From assembly GCF_003667315.2 (NCBI RefSeq), contig NZ_RCTZ02000022.1, positions 1 through 64,000 on the forward strand: 64,000 nt of DNA. Reading direction: 5' to 3'. Below the pieces are notes generated by a model that was given only the letters and a program-made list of their open reading frames with translations, had not been told where the DNA came from and searched no databases. The DNA is from Tropicibacter alexandrii (GTDB lineage Bacteria > Pseudomonadota > Alphaproteobacteria > Rhodobacterales > Rhodobacteraceae). A program made the position numbers and the translations under genes. This document shows, piece after piece, positions 1-7,803 of this stretch; position 1 is the first letter of the stretch, and every line of letters begins with the position of its first letter.

Positions 1-1
1 C

Positions 2-1441
2 GCACACTCATCACGCCACCTTCAAAGTGGCAACATTTTGCGCTGCCCTTTGGTCCAATTTTGCTCTGCCGTTGACACTCCCCGCAATATCACCGAGGAA
101 GACCTTGCCGCAGCACGTGAAACGCTCGTCGACATTCTTTGTGATTTCGAGCTGGACGGCGTCAGTCGTGCCGATCTGGAAGCCGCTGTCTTGCGTGGAG
201 AGGGCGAGAAGGTCTGGCGCAGCGGCAACGACCCTGATGTCAAGTCGGCGGTGCCCCCGTCCTTCCTTGGCGTTGTCGGCTTCATGCTTGAGCAGCTCGT
301 CCGCCCGATGATCGACGGACCGCTCATGCCGCTGCTGATCTCGAAGACCGCAAAGCGTGCTGGTGGTGGCCTTCTGGCGAGCGTGCTCCAGACGGTGGTC
401 AGGGGCAACGTCAGCGTCCGCCCTTTGTCCATGAATGAGGAAGAGCGCCGCAAGGCTGTAGTTTCCGCGCTCCGGTCGGGGACCTCAATCATCGCATGGG
501 ACAATCTTCCTGAGCGGCGGACGGTTGACTCGCCGACGCTGGCGACGCTCTTCACGGAAGGCACGGTCAGCGACCGTCTTCTCTCGACGAGTGACGAGGT
601 CGAGATCGACGTCACCTGCTCGTTCCTGATGGTGGGTAACCGCCCGCCCTTCAGCGCAGAGCTGACCGAACGCCTGAACCTTGTTGAACTGGTGCCGCAG
701 ACCGACACGCCTGCTGAGCGCACCGGCTGGAAGCATGCATCCCTGCGCGGCTACGTGGCAGAGAACCGCGGACGCATCCTCGGTGCCCTGTTGGTGCTGG
801 TGAAGAACTGGCTGGATAAGGGCCGTCCTGCGCCGCGCCACGCTCCCATCATCGGGCGCTTCGAAGAATATACCCGCGTAATCGGCGGCATCCTCGAAGC
901 CGCTGGTAAGAACTGGACGAGCTGGCAGGGCAATCGGGACAAGATCAAGGCCGTCGCTGCAGACGACACGGAGGACAACTGGGCTGACCTGCTGTCGGCA
1001 TGGGCCGCTGAACGCGGCCTCGGGGAAGCCGGGAAGATCGAGACCCATGACCTGATCGCTATTGCTGCCGAGGAAGAGATCGAACTTGATGTGATGCGCA
1101 TCAAGGATGGCGGACCCTTTGCCTACAATGGTCGGTCCTTTGGCGCAGCGATGCGCTCAATGGTCGAGCGGGTCTTTTCTCTGGAAGGACACGGGAAGGT
1201 CATGCTGGTACGTCACGACAAGCGGGGTGACAACGGGGTTCCGTGGGTGCTGAAGCCCGTGAAGGCGGCTCCTACGGCCCCTGCAGCGACCTCAGGGCAG
1301 TCCAATGTCACGCCCATGATTGGGCGCAGTCTGCAGCGCCTCATGACGCCGGAAGAGAAGGCCGCAATGCGTTCCATGTCGCCCGAGCAGAAGGCCGCGC
1401 TGAAGCAGGTTCTCGAACAGCGGGCGAAGATGGCGGCATAG
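2..1441 (+). CDS. Replication-type AAA+ ATPase, C-terminal part (5' truncated by window edge)
   Basis: The frame is open from base 2, so the N-terminus lies left of the window; the first possible internal start is a TTG at 38. About 479 residues are visible. The glycine-rich stretch SKTAKRAGGGLLASV looks like the P-loop of the D5/DUF927-type plasmid and phage helicase-primases, SIIAWDNLP is a Walker B candidate, and FLMVGNRPPFSAELTERL resembles the sensor-1 and arginine-finger segment of that group. A role as replicative helicase of an integrated element is inferred. The gene is followed at once by an array of short AATACGGT repeats that may be its origin. The family assignment is moderate because the N-terminal half is missing. 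Confidence 0.6.
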   Translation, partial: AHSSRHLQSGNILRCPLVQFCSAVDTPRNITEEDLAAARETLVDILCDFELDGVSRADLEAAVLRGEGEKVWRSGNDPDVKSAVPPSFLGVVGFMLEQLVRPMIDGPLMPLLISKTAKRAGGGLLASVLQTVVRGNVSVRPLSMNEEERRKAVVSALRSGTSIIAWDNLPERRTVDSPTLATLFTEGTVSDRLLSTSDEVEIDVTCSFLMVGNRPPFSAELTERLNLVELVPQTDTPAERTGWKHASLRGYVAENRGRILGALLVLVKNWLDKGRPAPRHAPIIGRFEEYTRVIGGILEAAGKNWTSWQGNRDKIKAVAADDTEDNWADLLSAWAAERGLGEAGKIETHDLIAIAAEEEIELDVMRIKDGGPFAYNGRSFGAAMRSMVERVFSLEGHGKVMLVRHDKRGDNGVPWVLKPVKAAPTAPAATSGQSNVTPMIGRSLQRLMTPEEKAAMRSMSPEQKAALKQVLEQRAKMAA

Positions 1442-1539
1442 AGGAACAGAGAATTGGTGAGATGGGAGGGGCCGCGTTAGCGGCCCTTTCTCGTTGCGCC
1501 CGCCTTGCCCTTGCTTGGCGAAGGGCGCAGCCCTCCCTG

Positions 1540-1838
1540 ATACGGTCGAATACGGTGGAAATACGGTCGCGAATACGGTGGGAAAATCATTTATTTTTAG
1601 TGACTTAGATTTCAGGCCGTATTAACCGTATTAGATTCATCGTTCATTCTACGTGTGGAACGTCTTTCTTTCCTATGATCAGAAAGAACACACACACGCG
1701 TGGAAAGGCTGGTGCGGGAAAACTAATACGGTTAATACGGTCGTATGACTAGGTGCCTGTTTTCGAAGGGTTTTGTCGACCGTATTCGCCCCGTATTCGA
1801 CCGTTCCGTCGACCGTATTCGCCCGTAATCGTTACGGT
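1540..1838. repeat. Cluster of AATACGGT repeats (iteron-like, possible origin)
   Basis: Eight-base AATACGGT motifs, some one base short, occur about eleven times in 300 bp and in both orientations. Forward copies lie near 1540, 1549, 1560, 1572, 1725 and 1734; inverted copies lie near 1617, 1625, 1779, 1791 and 1812. An AT-rich stretch (about 1581-1615) and an imperfect inverted repeat (TCTTTCT...AGAAAGA, about 1661-1689) sit inside the array. Such iterons beside a replication ATPase are typical of plasmid or island origins. Origin function is inference; an operator for the upstream gene or for the methyltransferase is the alternative. Confidence 0.6.
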
Positions 1839-1870
1839 CAAGGGCTGCGTCCTTCGCAAACGGTGAGCGA

Positions 1871-2971
1871 TCACTCCGCGGCCACCTGCAGGGCGGCTCC
1901 GCCATCGAGACCTCTCGCAACGACATTGGCTACCGCTGCAGCCAGCATCGGCGGCACAGCATTACCTATCTGTCTGTACTGAGCGCTGCGTGATCCTGCC
2001 AATCGGTAATTCGCCGGGAAGGTTTGGATCGCCAAGCATTCATCCACTGTCAGGCGACGCAGCCGATCCGGCGCACAGCCAGTCCGCGGTTCGCCGCCAT
2101 TCATTAGGTGGCGGTGGTATTCTTCGACGAAGCTCTGCTCTCCATCGAAAATCTCCGCCTCGTCGATAATGGGTGTCTTATTGCCTCCCATCGACGCAGG
2201 CAGCGTCGTCGCCCACTTCTTCGCCGGGAGAGGCCTGCCTGCACCGTTGAACATCATGCCTGCATAGGGTGACTTACGCAAAATCGGTGATCGGGCGTAA
2301 GTAATCTTCGCAGCACAAACTCGTGGGTTGGTCTCGGACCCAGCCTTACCAAGCGAGCGCACGATGTCAGAGACTGTAGTCGGGGCAGCTCTCTGGGCGT
2401 CAAGGCCGGTCTCAAGGTACGCCTGAAGGTCTTTGTCCGTTCCATCGAAGATGTCGCGATGCAACCCGACGAGGAACATCCGCTCTCTGATCTGCGGCAC
2501 ACCGAAATCGGTCGCATTCAGGATGACCAAGGCTACCCTGTGATTCTTGCGACCCCGCCTCATGAGCGCGGCACGGACGTCGGCCCAGCGGTTCAGAAAG
2601 CCCAAAGCCTTCACGTTTTCACATACGAAGGCTTTCGGTTGAAGCCTGTCGACGACATCAAAAAACGAATGTATCAAGCGGCTCCGTTCATCATCAGGGT
2701 CCATTTTCCCCGCGACGGAAAAACCCTGACATGGCGGTCCGCCGAATACCAAGTCGACGTCCTTCTGGGTGAGCATGCCTCCAACGCCGGGGTCTAACAA
2801 GCTGCCATGATGTATCTCGCCTGTATGGTTCAAGCGGTAGGTCGCGCACGCGTCTTTATCAACGTCATTTGCAAACACGATGTCAAAGCCAGCTTGAGAA
2901 AAGCCGACATCCATGCCTCCGGCACCTGAGAATAGTGATACCGCCGTGAAGGCGTTGCGACGATCCTGCAT
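1871..2971 (-). CDS. DNA (cytosine-5)-methyltransferase
   Basis: This 366-residue protein methylates C5 of cytosine in a specific DNA site. The family motifs appear in order: SLFSGAGGMDVGF (SAM-binding motif I, residues 12-24), GGPPCQGFS with the catalytic Cys at 81 (motif IV), ENV at 118-120 (motif VI) and QIRERMF at 160-166 (motif VIII); QIGNAVPP near the C-terminus is motif X. The length suits a type II enzyme. The start at 2971 has a GGAGGG ribosome-binding site. It is transcribed away from the C-protein gene and the adjacent candidate endonuclease, the usual layout of a controller-regulated restriction-modification locus. The target sequence cannot be read from the protein. Confidence 0.95.
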   Translation of the reverse strand: MQDRRNAFTAVSLFSGAGGMDVGFSQAGFDIVFANDVDKDACATYRLNHTGEIHHGSLLDPGVGGMLTQKDVDLVFGGPPCQGFSVAGKMDPDDERSRLIHSFFDVVDRLQPKAFVCENVKALGFLNRWADVRAALMRRGRKNHRVALVILNATDFGVPQIRERMFLVGLHRDIFDGTDKDLQAYLETGLDAQRAAPTTVSDIVRSLGKAGSETNPRVCAAKITYARSPILRKSPYAGMMFNGAGRPLPAKKWATTLPASMGGNKTPIIDEAEIFDGEQSFVEEYHRHLMNGGEPRTGCAPDRLRRLTVDECLAIQTFPANYRLAGSRSAQYRQIGNAVPPMLAAAVANVVARGLDGGAALQVAAE

Positions 2972-3047
2972 GTATGCCCTCCGCTTGGCATGATCACATC
3001 ATTTAGTTACCGATAGCCTACCTCGTTTGATAAATCCACCCCAACGT

Positions 3048-3073
3048 GACTTATAGTCCGTGGACGTATGGTC
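3048..3073. promoter_or_regulatory. C-box: operator of the restriction-modification controller protein
   Basis: The sequence GACTTATAGTCCGTGGAC followed by GTATG and GTC has the classic controller-box form, GACT-N3-AGTC, a CGTG linker, and a second half-operator GAC-N5-GTC that is a weaker palindrome. It lies between the divergent methyltransferase and the C gene, just upstream of the preferred C start at 3098. In known systems a C dimer at the strong box activates C and R transcription, and a second dimer at the weak box represses it. The box itself is read directly; its function here is inferred from that family. Confidence 0.85.
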
Positions 3074-3097
3074 CACATGCCATCTACGCGTAGCTGC

Positions 3098-3322
3098 ATG
3101 GAAGTATTGGACTCGGCCCTCGTTCAGACGTTTGCCAACAACCTGAAAAGGTTGCGCAAAAAGGCGCGTATATCGCAGGAAGAGCTGGCCCTGAGAAGCG
3201 GCCTTGACCGAACATACATCAGCGGTTGTGAGCGCGGGGTTCGAAATCCGTCGATCATATCCATCGAAAAGATTGCTGATGCGCTGAACGTCCCTGCCAA
3301 AGATTTCTTTGAGGGTGAGTGA
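3098..3322 (+). CDS. Restriction-modification controller (C) protein, XRE-family
   Basis: This 74-residue helix-turn-helix protein is the expected size for a C protein. The HTH runs through ISQEELALRSGLDRTYISGCERGVRNPSI, the typical XRE recognition unit. I chose the ATG at 3098 rather than 3068 or 3077, because the ATG at 3068 lies inside the C-box and starting at 3098 gives the length and N-terminus usual for the family. The C-box directly upstream supports autoregulation and delayed endonuclease expression after entry into a new host. The stop codon at 3320-3322 sits at the start of the next gene, so the two are probably co-transcribed. Confidence 0.85.
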   Translation: MEVLDSALVQTFANNLKRLRKKARISQEELALRSGLDRTYISGCERGVRNPSIISIEKIADALNVPAKDFFEGE

Positions 3323-3326
3323 AGAT

Positions 3327-4997
3327 ATGACCTACGATCTACGAGCCGCCATCCGCGGAGTTCTCCTTCCGGTCGCAGCCTCCCGAGAACAGCAATTCCT
3401 TGATGCCGTTGCTGCTTACCTTGATGGCTTAGGTATCGTTCAGGACAAAGCGAGCTGGGTGAACCTCCAACTCAGGCGATGGAAGCGTGGCGGTTCACCG
3501 ACACCTGCCTTCAGGGCGTTCGTGCGTGAAATGCTATACGCCGACGAACGAGACCCAGTCACCTTCATGTTCGACAGTGTGGACGGCCCCAACGGACCAT
3601 CCTACCTGCGCGCTGCGCAGCTCGCTTCCAACAACTTCTTCGAACTCCATGCCTCACTCGTGTCTGCGCATTTGCTGCCGCATGACGCGGCTCGGCAAAT
3701 ACTCTCTCATGGCGGAATGATCGCGAGACTGGCCGTCGAAGAGCAGATGACTGCATCTGAAATCAGCCGGTTGATCACGGTCCGCGACAACCGCTTCTCG
3801 CTGAATTGGCGTGCAGTGCAGGCCATATTGGCAAAAATGGGATGTGCGCCCAGTCTATCGCTTGATCAGGCTCAACAGACATTTCAAGACGACGGCGCTG
3901 CTGAGCCTGAGTTGCTCGGTGACTTGGATATTGCAGGAAGCATCGAGCGCGTTGCCATTGTTGCTGACAGCCTTGGTTGCAAGGGCGACTTTGTCGAATG
4001 GCTGACAGACCTGTTCGTCACGGATTTCCATGCACCCTACCTGCTCTTGTTACACTATCAGCTCCTGATCCAAGACAGCTTCGACCACGCGGTAACCTAC
4101 GCCTACGAATTCAAGCCTCGCGGACAGATCGCGGCATGGCTGACACAGGAGTACATCGCCGCAGGTATCCCCGTAGCTCGCAACGCTTTCTTAAACAACG
4201 CAAAAGCAACCCTGCGCTTTGATCAGGTCTGGGTGACAGGCCGAACTGACAGCCCTCGCTCGGCGACGGCGCTAGCAAACATCCTTGAAGCCATTGAAAA
4301 TATGGGGGCGTTGGCGAAGGATGAGTTAGCATCCCAGATGCGTGGTCTGCTCCATCGTTACTTGCGCGTCGAATCTGAGCGCCACGGTGGCGCGCTTCCC
4401 CACATTGTTCCAGCGCTTACCGACTTGCAGTCCGAGGCACTTCTTGCGGCGACCGGCGGAGGGAATACAAACACCACGGGAATTTTGGAGCAAAGACTGG
4501 TCGACTGCTTTGGCCTGATTGAGCATGCTGACGATGGTTGGGTCGCAAAGGGCCTCGGCGACTCGGTATTTGCGGCAAATACCTACCGCAGGAAGCTTGG
4601 GGACATCGAGTTCGAGCTGCCACTTCGCCCGAATCCTCGGAGTATCTCGTACGAGTCGCATGGAGGTCACTTAACCGAACCCTACGTCCGGGACCATCTA
4701 GACTCCTTCGCCTACGTGCTTGGGGTGCGACAGGAAGAACTTGAGACCATTGCGTCGTTGCCGGACTGGCAGTTCGAGGTGGTTTTTGTGGCTCATACGT
4801 TCGACCCCGGCTTGCCCAACAATATCGAGGTGAGCGGTTCCAATGTCGCGCTTCGCTACGTCAGTTTCGAAGAAGCAGCACAAGCTTTGTCGGCAGGCCC
4901 GCATCTCGACATTGTCAACGAGCACCTTGTCACCCCACTGAACAGTGGTTTCGTCCATCCACGCGTTCGGGAGAGGGCGCTAGCATTTATCGCCTAG
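3327..4997 (+). CDS. Unknown protein, positional candidate for the restriction endonuclease
   Basis: I do not recognise this 556-residue protein. It follows the C gene with a 4-base gap if the ATG at 3327 is used; GTG 3315 or TTG 3309 would overlap the C gene. In C-controlled loci the gene immediately after C is normally the endonuclease, so that role is inferred from position and from the paired C5-methyltransferase. I see no confident PD-(D/E)XK, HNH, GIY-YIG or PLD signature. The protein is mostly predicted-helical in its first 400 residues, and the last 120 (from about residue 440, including DWQFEVVFVAHTF) look more beta-rich. It could also be an unrelated cargo gene. Confidence 0.6.
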   Translation: MTYDLRAAIRGVLLPVAASREQQFLDAVAAYLDGLGIVQDKASWVNLQLRRWKRGGSPTPAFRAFVREMLYADERDPVTFMFDSVDGPNGPSYLRAAQLASNNFFELHASLVSAHLLPHDAARQILSHGGMIARLAVEEQMTASEISRLITVRDNRFSLNWRAVQAILAKMGCAPSLSLDQAQQTFQDDGAAEPELLGDLDIAGSIERVAIVADSLGCKGDFVEWLTDLFVTDFHAPYLLLLHYQLLIQDSFDHAVTYAYEFKPRGQIAAWLTQEYIAAGIPVARNAFLNNAKATLRFDQVWVTGRTDSPRSATALANILEAIENMGALAKDELASQMRGLLHRYLRVESERHGGALPHIVPALTDLQSEALLAATGGGNTNTTGILEQRLVDCFGLIEHADDGWVAKGLGDSVFAANTYRRKLGDIEFELPLRPNPRSISYESHGGHLTEPYVRDHLDSFAYVLGVRQEELETIASLPDWQFEVVFVAHTFDPGLPNNIEVSGSNVALRYVSFEEAAQALSAGPHLDIVNEHLVTPLNSGFVHPRVRERALAFIA

Positions 4998-5101
4998 CGT
5001 TGTCATTCACACGAACAGTGTGTCATCATCACTTACATTGACTCCCATTAGTCCATAGCTTTAGTCTTCTGGTGAATCCTGAATCACCTACGGAGGATCG
5101 C

Positions 5102-5314
5102 TTGGATCAACGCACCACAGACCGCATTCGCGACACCCTGACTGCCCTCGATTGGGACGGACAGGACCTCGGCGTCATTGAAAAAGCGCACATCGCGCTT
5201 GCCTTCGAGGCGCTCGACACCGATGCCAGCGTCGAGGATGTCGTCGCCATGCTCCGCCGGGTCATTGAATTGATCGACCAGCTCGACGGCTTTGGCGACG
5301 CGAAGGTGCTCTGA
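5102..5314 (+). CDS. Small acidic hypothetical protein
   Basis: This 70-residue protein is not recognised. I chose the TTG at 5102 because a GGAGGA ribosome-binding site lies five to ten bases upstream; a GTG at 5072 would add ten residues without a better signal. The sequence is acidic and helical (TALDWDGQDLGVIEKAHIAL onward) with no cysteines and no membrane segment. Its stop codon overlaps the start of a 17-codon frame and another small gene follows, so these look like one short operon in the accessory block. No function is proposed. Confidence 0.55.
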   Translation: MDQRTTDRIRDTLTALDWDGQDLGVIEKAHIALAFEALDTDASVEDVVAMLRRVIELIDQLDGFGDAKVL

Positions 5315-5367
5315 TGGGGTCCCTCGTTCTCGGTCTGATCCTCGTCCTTCTATTCGTCCAGTTTTAG
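5314..5367 (+). CDS. Possible 17-residue hydrophobic peptide
   Basis: The frame reads MGSLVLGLILVLLFVQF and then stops. Its ATG overlaps the previous stop codon (TGATG), the arrangement that gives translational coupling. Almost every residue is hydrophobic, enough for a single short membrane helix, as in small membrane peptides or type I toxins. At this length it could occur by chance, so it is listed with low confidence. Confidence 0.25.
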   Translation: MGSLVLGLILVLLFVQF

Positions 5368-5375
5368 AGGTAGGT

Positions 5376-5699
5376 ATGCAAGATCAAGAAACTGCGCTCC
5401 GCGTGGAATTGGTCAGCGGCGTCACGACAGAGATCGGTAGAGACGTTGTCGAGCGACTGGAAGCGGTCGCTAAAGTTCCGACTTACACAGTCGAGGCGAC
5501 GCTGGGGGATGAAGGTGTGCTAGTCTTTGATCTGGACCTTGAGATCGACCGCCCAGTCGCAGAGCTGATTGACCTCGCCCGCGCAAATATCCCTTCGTCG
5601 GTCTCCGTGCTGTTCACAATCTGGCGCTACTTCGAAGACGACGGCGTCGAGATTGCGCACATTTTTGGCGATCCGCTCCCCGGATTGTTTAATGATTAA
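5376..5699 (+). CDS. Small hypothetical protein
   Basis: This 107-residue acidic protein is not recognised. The ATG at 5376 follows an AGAGGTAGGT stretch that can serve as ribosome-binding site; the frame continues upstream but only through the preceding gene. The sequence has alternating hydrophobic segments (VLVFDLDLEID, VSVLFTIWRYF, VEIAHIFG) that suggest a small alpha/beta fold. It is probably in the same short operon as the two upstream frames. No function can be assigned. Confidence 0.55.
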   Translation: MQDQETALRVELVSGVTTEIGRDVVERLEAVAKVPTYTVEATLGDEGVLVFDLDLEIDRPVAELIDLARANIPSSVSVLFTIWRYFEDDGVEIAHIFGDPLPGLFND

Positions 5700-5720
5700 A
5701 CTATATCTCAGCGGCCATAC

Positions 5721-5798
5721 TTGCGAATGATTCGCAATTGCGCAGGAGTGCACACAATAAGTCAGTATTGCTGATCTATTGTGCGCTGACGCGCACAA
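5721..5798. promoter_or_regulatory. Inverted repeats downstream of the small-gene operon
   Basis: TTGCGAATGATTCGCAA (5721-5737) is a perfect 8-bp inverted repeat around a single base. TTGTGCGC and GCGCACAA (5779-5786 and 5791-5798) form an 8-bp stem with a TGAC loop, and CACAATA at 5753 pairs with TATTGTG at 5777. The first resembles an operator, and its arms recall the TATGCGA palindromes upstream of 7206. The second could end the operon, although it lacks a T-run. Confidence 0.4.
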
Positions 5799-5983
5799 CC
5801 CTGTTTCAGAAACCGCAGGGTCAGGGCAAATCAGCCCAGCGCCTAACGGCGCTCAGCACCCACTCCCAAACTCGCGCACGTACGATACGCCCTTCCGACG
5901 GCTCAGTGGCACGCCTATTGCCTGCGTCAGCAGGCCATACTGAAAAACCCGTTCAGACATTCCCTTTGCAGAATTTGAGACAA

Positions 5984-6057
5984 GCCGGGGACCCTCCGGG
6001 ATTCAAGACCGGGCCGGGGTCCCCCACGGATTCGACGCCGGGGACCCTTCGAGATTC
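5984..6057 (+). repeat. Three direct repeats of a GC-rich 21-mer
   Basis: Copies lie at 5984-6004, 6013-6033 and 6037-6057. Each begins GCCGGGG and ends with CGxGATTC or CGGATTC, with mostly C in the middle; start-to-start spacing is 29 and 24 bp. They sit in the roughly 520-bp stretch without a gene between 5,700 and 6,224, just upstream of the resolvase sites. I see no coding frame with good support here. They may be protein-binding iterons. Confidence 0.5.
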
Positions 6058-6079
6058 GAGAGGGGGTGGGGGTCATTTC

Positions 6080-6207
6080 TGTCAGATCGGACGTGTCAGA
6101 TATAGTATAGATTCAACGACACCCCCCAAAACCGTATAAGAGGTGTACGATAATCTTGACGAATCACTTTTCTGACACTACCCATTAATCAGACAGTTTA
6201 TCTGACA
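6080..6207. promoter_or_regulatory. Putative resolvase recombination (res) site
   Basis: TGTCAGA occurs at 6080 and 6094, TCTGACA at 6171 and 6201, and TCAGACA at 6189, so half-sites face each other across about 130 bp directly in front of the serine recombinase gene. This matches the TGTCxGATA...TATCxGACA half-sites of Tn3-type res sites, which also act as operators for the resolvase gene. The boundaries of subsites I to III cannot be fixed by eye. Confidence 0.55.
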
Positions 6208-6224
6208 GGAAAGGAGGTGACGAC

Positions 6225-6773
6225 ATGTTGATTGGGTACGCGAGGGTGTCCAGCTCGGGGCAATCGCTTGAGGTCCAGCAGGAGAAGCTGAAGGCCGCGG
6301 GCGTCGAGAAGATATTCGAAGAGAAGAAGAGCGGAGCGCGGGCTGACGCCCGCCAGCAGCTTCAGGCAATGCTCGAATATGTCCGTGACGGTGATGTCGT
6401 CACCATAACCAAAATGGACCGCATGGCTCGCTCGATGCGCGATCTCCTCAACATCGTCGCCCAGCTCGAAGAAAAGGGTGTCGGTCTCAAGGTGTTGGAT
6501 CAGGCCATCGACACCACCACACCCGAAGGGAAGATGACCTATCAGATTCTCGGGGCGGTGAGCGAGTTCGAGCTGGCAATCAGGAAGAACCGGATCGACG
6601 ACGGTGTCGCGCGCCTGCGTGAGCAGGGCATCGAGCCTTTCAAGGGACGCCCTCCCAAGATTAAGCGTCAGGAGGTCGAGCAGGCCATCGAAGAGACCGG
6701 CAGCAAGGCCGCTGCAGCCAAGAAGCTCGGGATCAGCCGAGACAGCGTATATCGCGTCCTCAAGCAAGCCTGA
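6225..6773 (+). CDS. Serine site-specific recombinase (resolvase/invertase family)
   Basis: This 182-residue protein has the normal length for a Tn3-type resolvase. The N-terminus GYARVSS carries the nucleophilic serine (residue 9, aligned with Ser10 of gamma-delta resolvase); TKMDRMARS is the conserved R-containing active-site segment, and a C-terminal HTH covers SKAAAAKKLGISRDSVYRVL. The ribosome-binding site AAAGGAGGT at 6210-6218 fixes the start. TGTCAGA half-sites upstream are its probable binding sites. It may resolve multimers of the excised element or a past transposon cointegrate; an invertase role is less likely because no facing inversion site is seen. Confidence 0.93.
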   Translation: MLIGYARVSSSGQSLEVQQEKLKAAGVEKIFEEKKSGARADARQQLQAMLEYVRDGDVVTITKMDRMARSMRDLLNIVAQLEEKGVGLKVLDQAIDTTTPEGKMTYQILGAVSEFELAIRKNRIDDGVARLREQGIEPFKGRPPKIKRQEVEQAIEETGSKAAAAKKLGISRDSVYRVLKQA

Positions 6774-6907
6774 GGCGCTGACGCGCCCAGCCTGCCGGAG
6801 CGGTGGTGGCGCGCGGCAGCGCGCATTTGACTGCGAGGCGCGTCTGCTCCGACTGCCACCCCGAAGCAAACGACCGTCATCACGATCACTCGATTTTTAT
6901 CGGGGCT

Positions 6908-6997
6908 GTTTTGACGGGAGTCCGTTTTGATTCAAGCGCGATTTGTTTTGACGAGTCGTCATTTTTGTTTCTACGAGTCGCCATTTTTATTTTGACG
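6908..6997 (+). repeat. Short direct repeats in a 430-bp stretch without a gene
   Basis: GTTTTGA(C/T) occurs near 6908, 6924 and 6945, with ATTTTGACG at 6989, and a 20-base unit beginning ACGAGTCG(T/C)CATTTTT is tandemly repeated at 6951-6970 and 6973-6992. Nothing between 6774 and 7205 reads as a convincing gene. The repeats could bind a replication or partition protein. Confidence 0.35.
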
Positions 6998-7099
6998 CGC
7001 GCTCGTTTTGCCATCCGCGAAATCTGGCGCGAATCCAAGTCGATTTTCTGGGGAAAATCTGGGCGCGTCAGCGCCGCCTTGCAAGCACCTTACCGCGAT

Positions 7100-7174
7100 T
7101 CGCATATGCGATGCAGGTACATTGAATCCGAATTTACTCCAATAATGACTCCATCTTGATATGCGAATCGCATA
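7100..7174. promoter_or_regulatory. Two TATGCGA/TCGCATA palindromes upstream of a small gene
   Basis: TCGCATATGCGA (7100-7111) is a perfect 12-bp palindrome. TATGCGAATCGCATA (7160-7174) has the same arms in the opposite order around one base. Both lie within 110 bp of the start at 7206 and look like paired operators. The regulator is unknown. Confidence 0.4.
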
Positions 7175-7205
7175 TATTGTGAGAGTCAACAAAGGAGAAT
7201 TGACC

Positions 7206-7574
7206 ATGGAAACAATGGCTTATGTGATCAGCTTGCTAGACCGCGCGCACGCGATTGAACGCCACGCTGCGAACAATGCGATCCGCCTTCCCCGCGATCT
7301 AGGGCGCGCACGTCGCGCCATGCGCGCCGCTCTATTGCGCGCCACATGCCCGGACGCGTTGGGCCTTGCGGATGACCTGAACGCCGCCACGGCGCGCCTG
7401 ATAGCGCAAGGCCGCTCGGGCGAGGTACTGCGCGCCCGTCGCGATCTGGCGTTGACCAGCGCGCGCGCTTATCGGCCTGACGCGATCACGCCTGAGATTG
7501 AGGAAGCAATCAACACCCTTGCCGCTGCCGTGGCGCGCGCTGAGGCTATCGCGCGACCGCGAGTCGACGCGTAA
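7206..7574 (+). CDS. Ala/Arg-rich hypothetical protein
   Basis: This 122-residue helical protein is not recognised. The ATG at 7206 is preceded by AAAGGAG (7191-7197), a strong ribosome-binding site, so it beats the in-frame ATG at 7161, which lies inside an operator-like palindrome. The sequence is basic and alanine-rich (RARRAMRAALLRAT) with no cysteines, signal peptide or membrane span. It stands alone, with palindromic operators upstream and a strong terminator downstream, so it is a single-gene regulated unit. Confidence 0.6.
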   Translation: METMAYVISLLDRAHAIERHAANNAIRLPRDLGRARRAMRAALLRATCPDALGLADDLNAATARLIAQGRSGEVLRARRDLALTSARAYRPDAITPEIEEAINTLAAAVARAEAIARPRVDA

Positions 7575-7581
7575 AGCCATA

Positions 7582-7607
7582 GGCGACTCGGTGAAAGCCG
7601 AGTCGCC
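7582..7607 (+). terminator. Rho-independent terminator
   Basis: GGCGACTCGG and CCGAGTCGCC form a perfect 10-bp stem with a 6-base loop eight bases after the stop of the preceding gene. An A-run follows on the plus strand and a T-containing region precedes, so it could act in both directions. Confidence 0.7.
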
Positions 7608-7803
7608 AAAAAAGAAACAATCAGGGTCCCACGTGGGGATTACCCAAAAATTGGAAACAGCGCGCAGTAGCCGCGAATATGTGGTGGAAATGGAAATAGG
7701 TACCTACCATATTTAGCGGTACCCTTCCGCCAAAACGCAAAACGCGATTCAAAATTTCAGATTCAAAACTGAAAACTGAAAAGTGGATTGTGGAAGACCC
7801 GAT

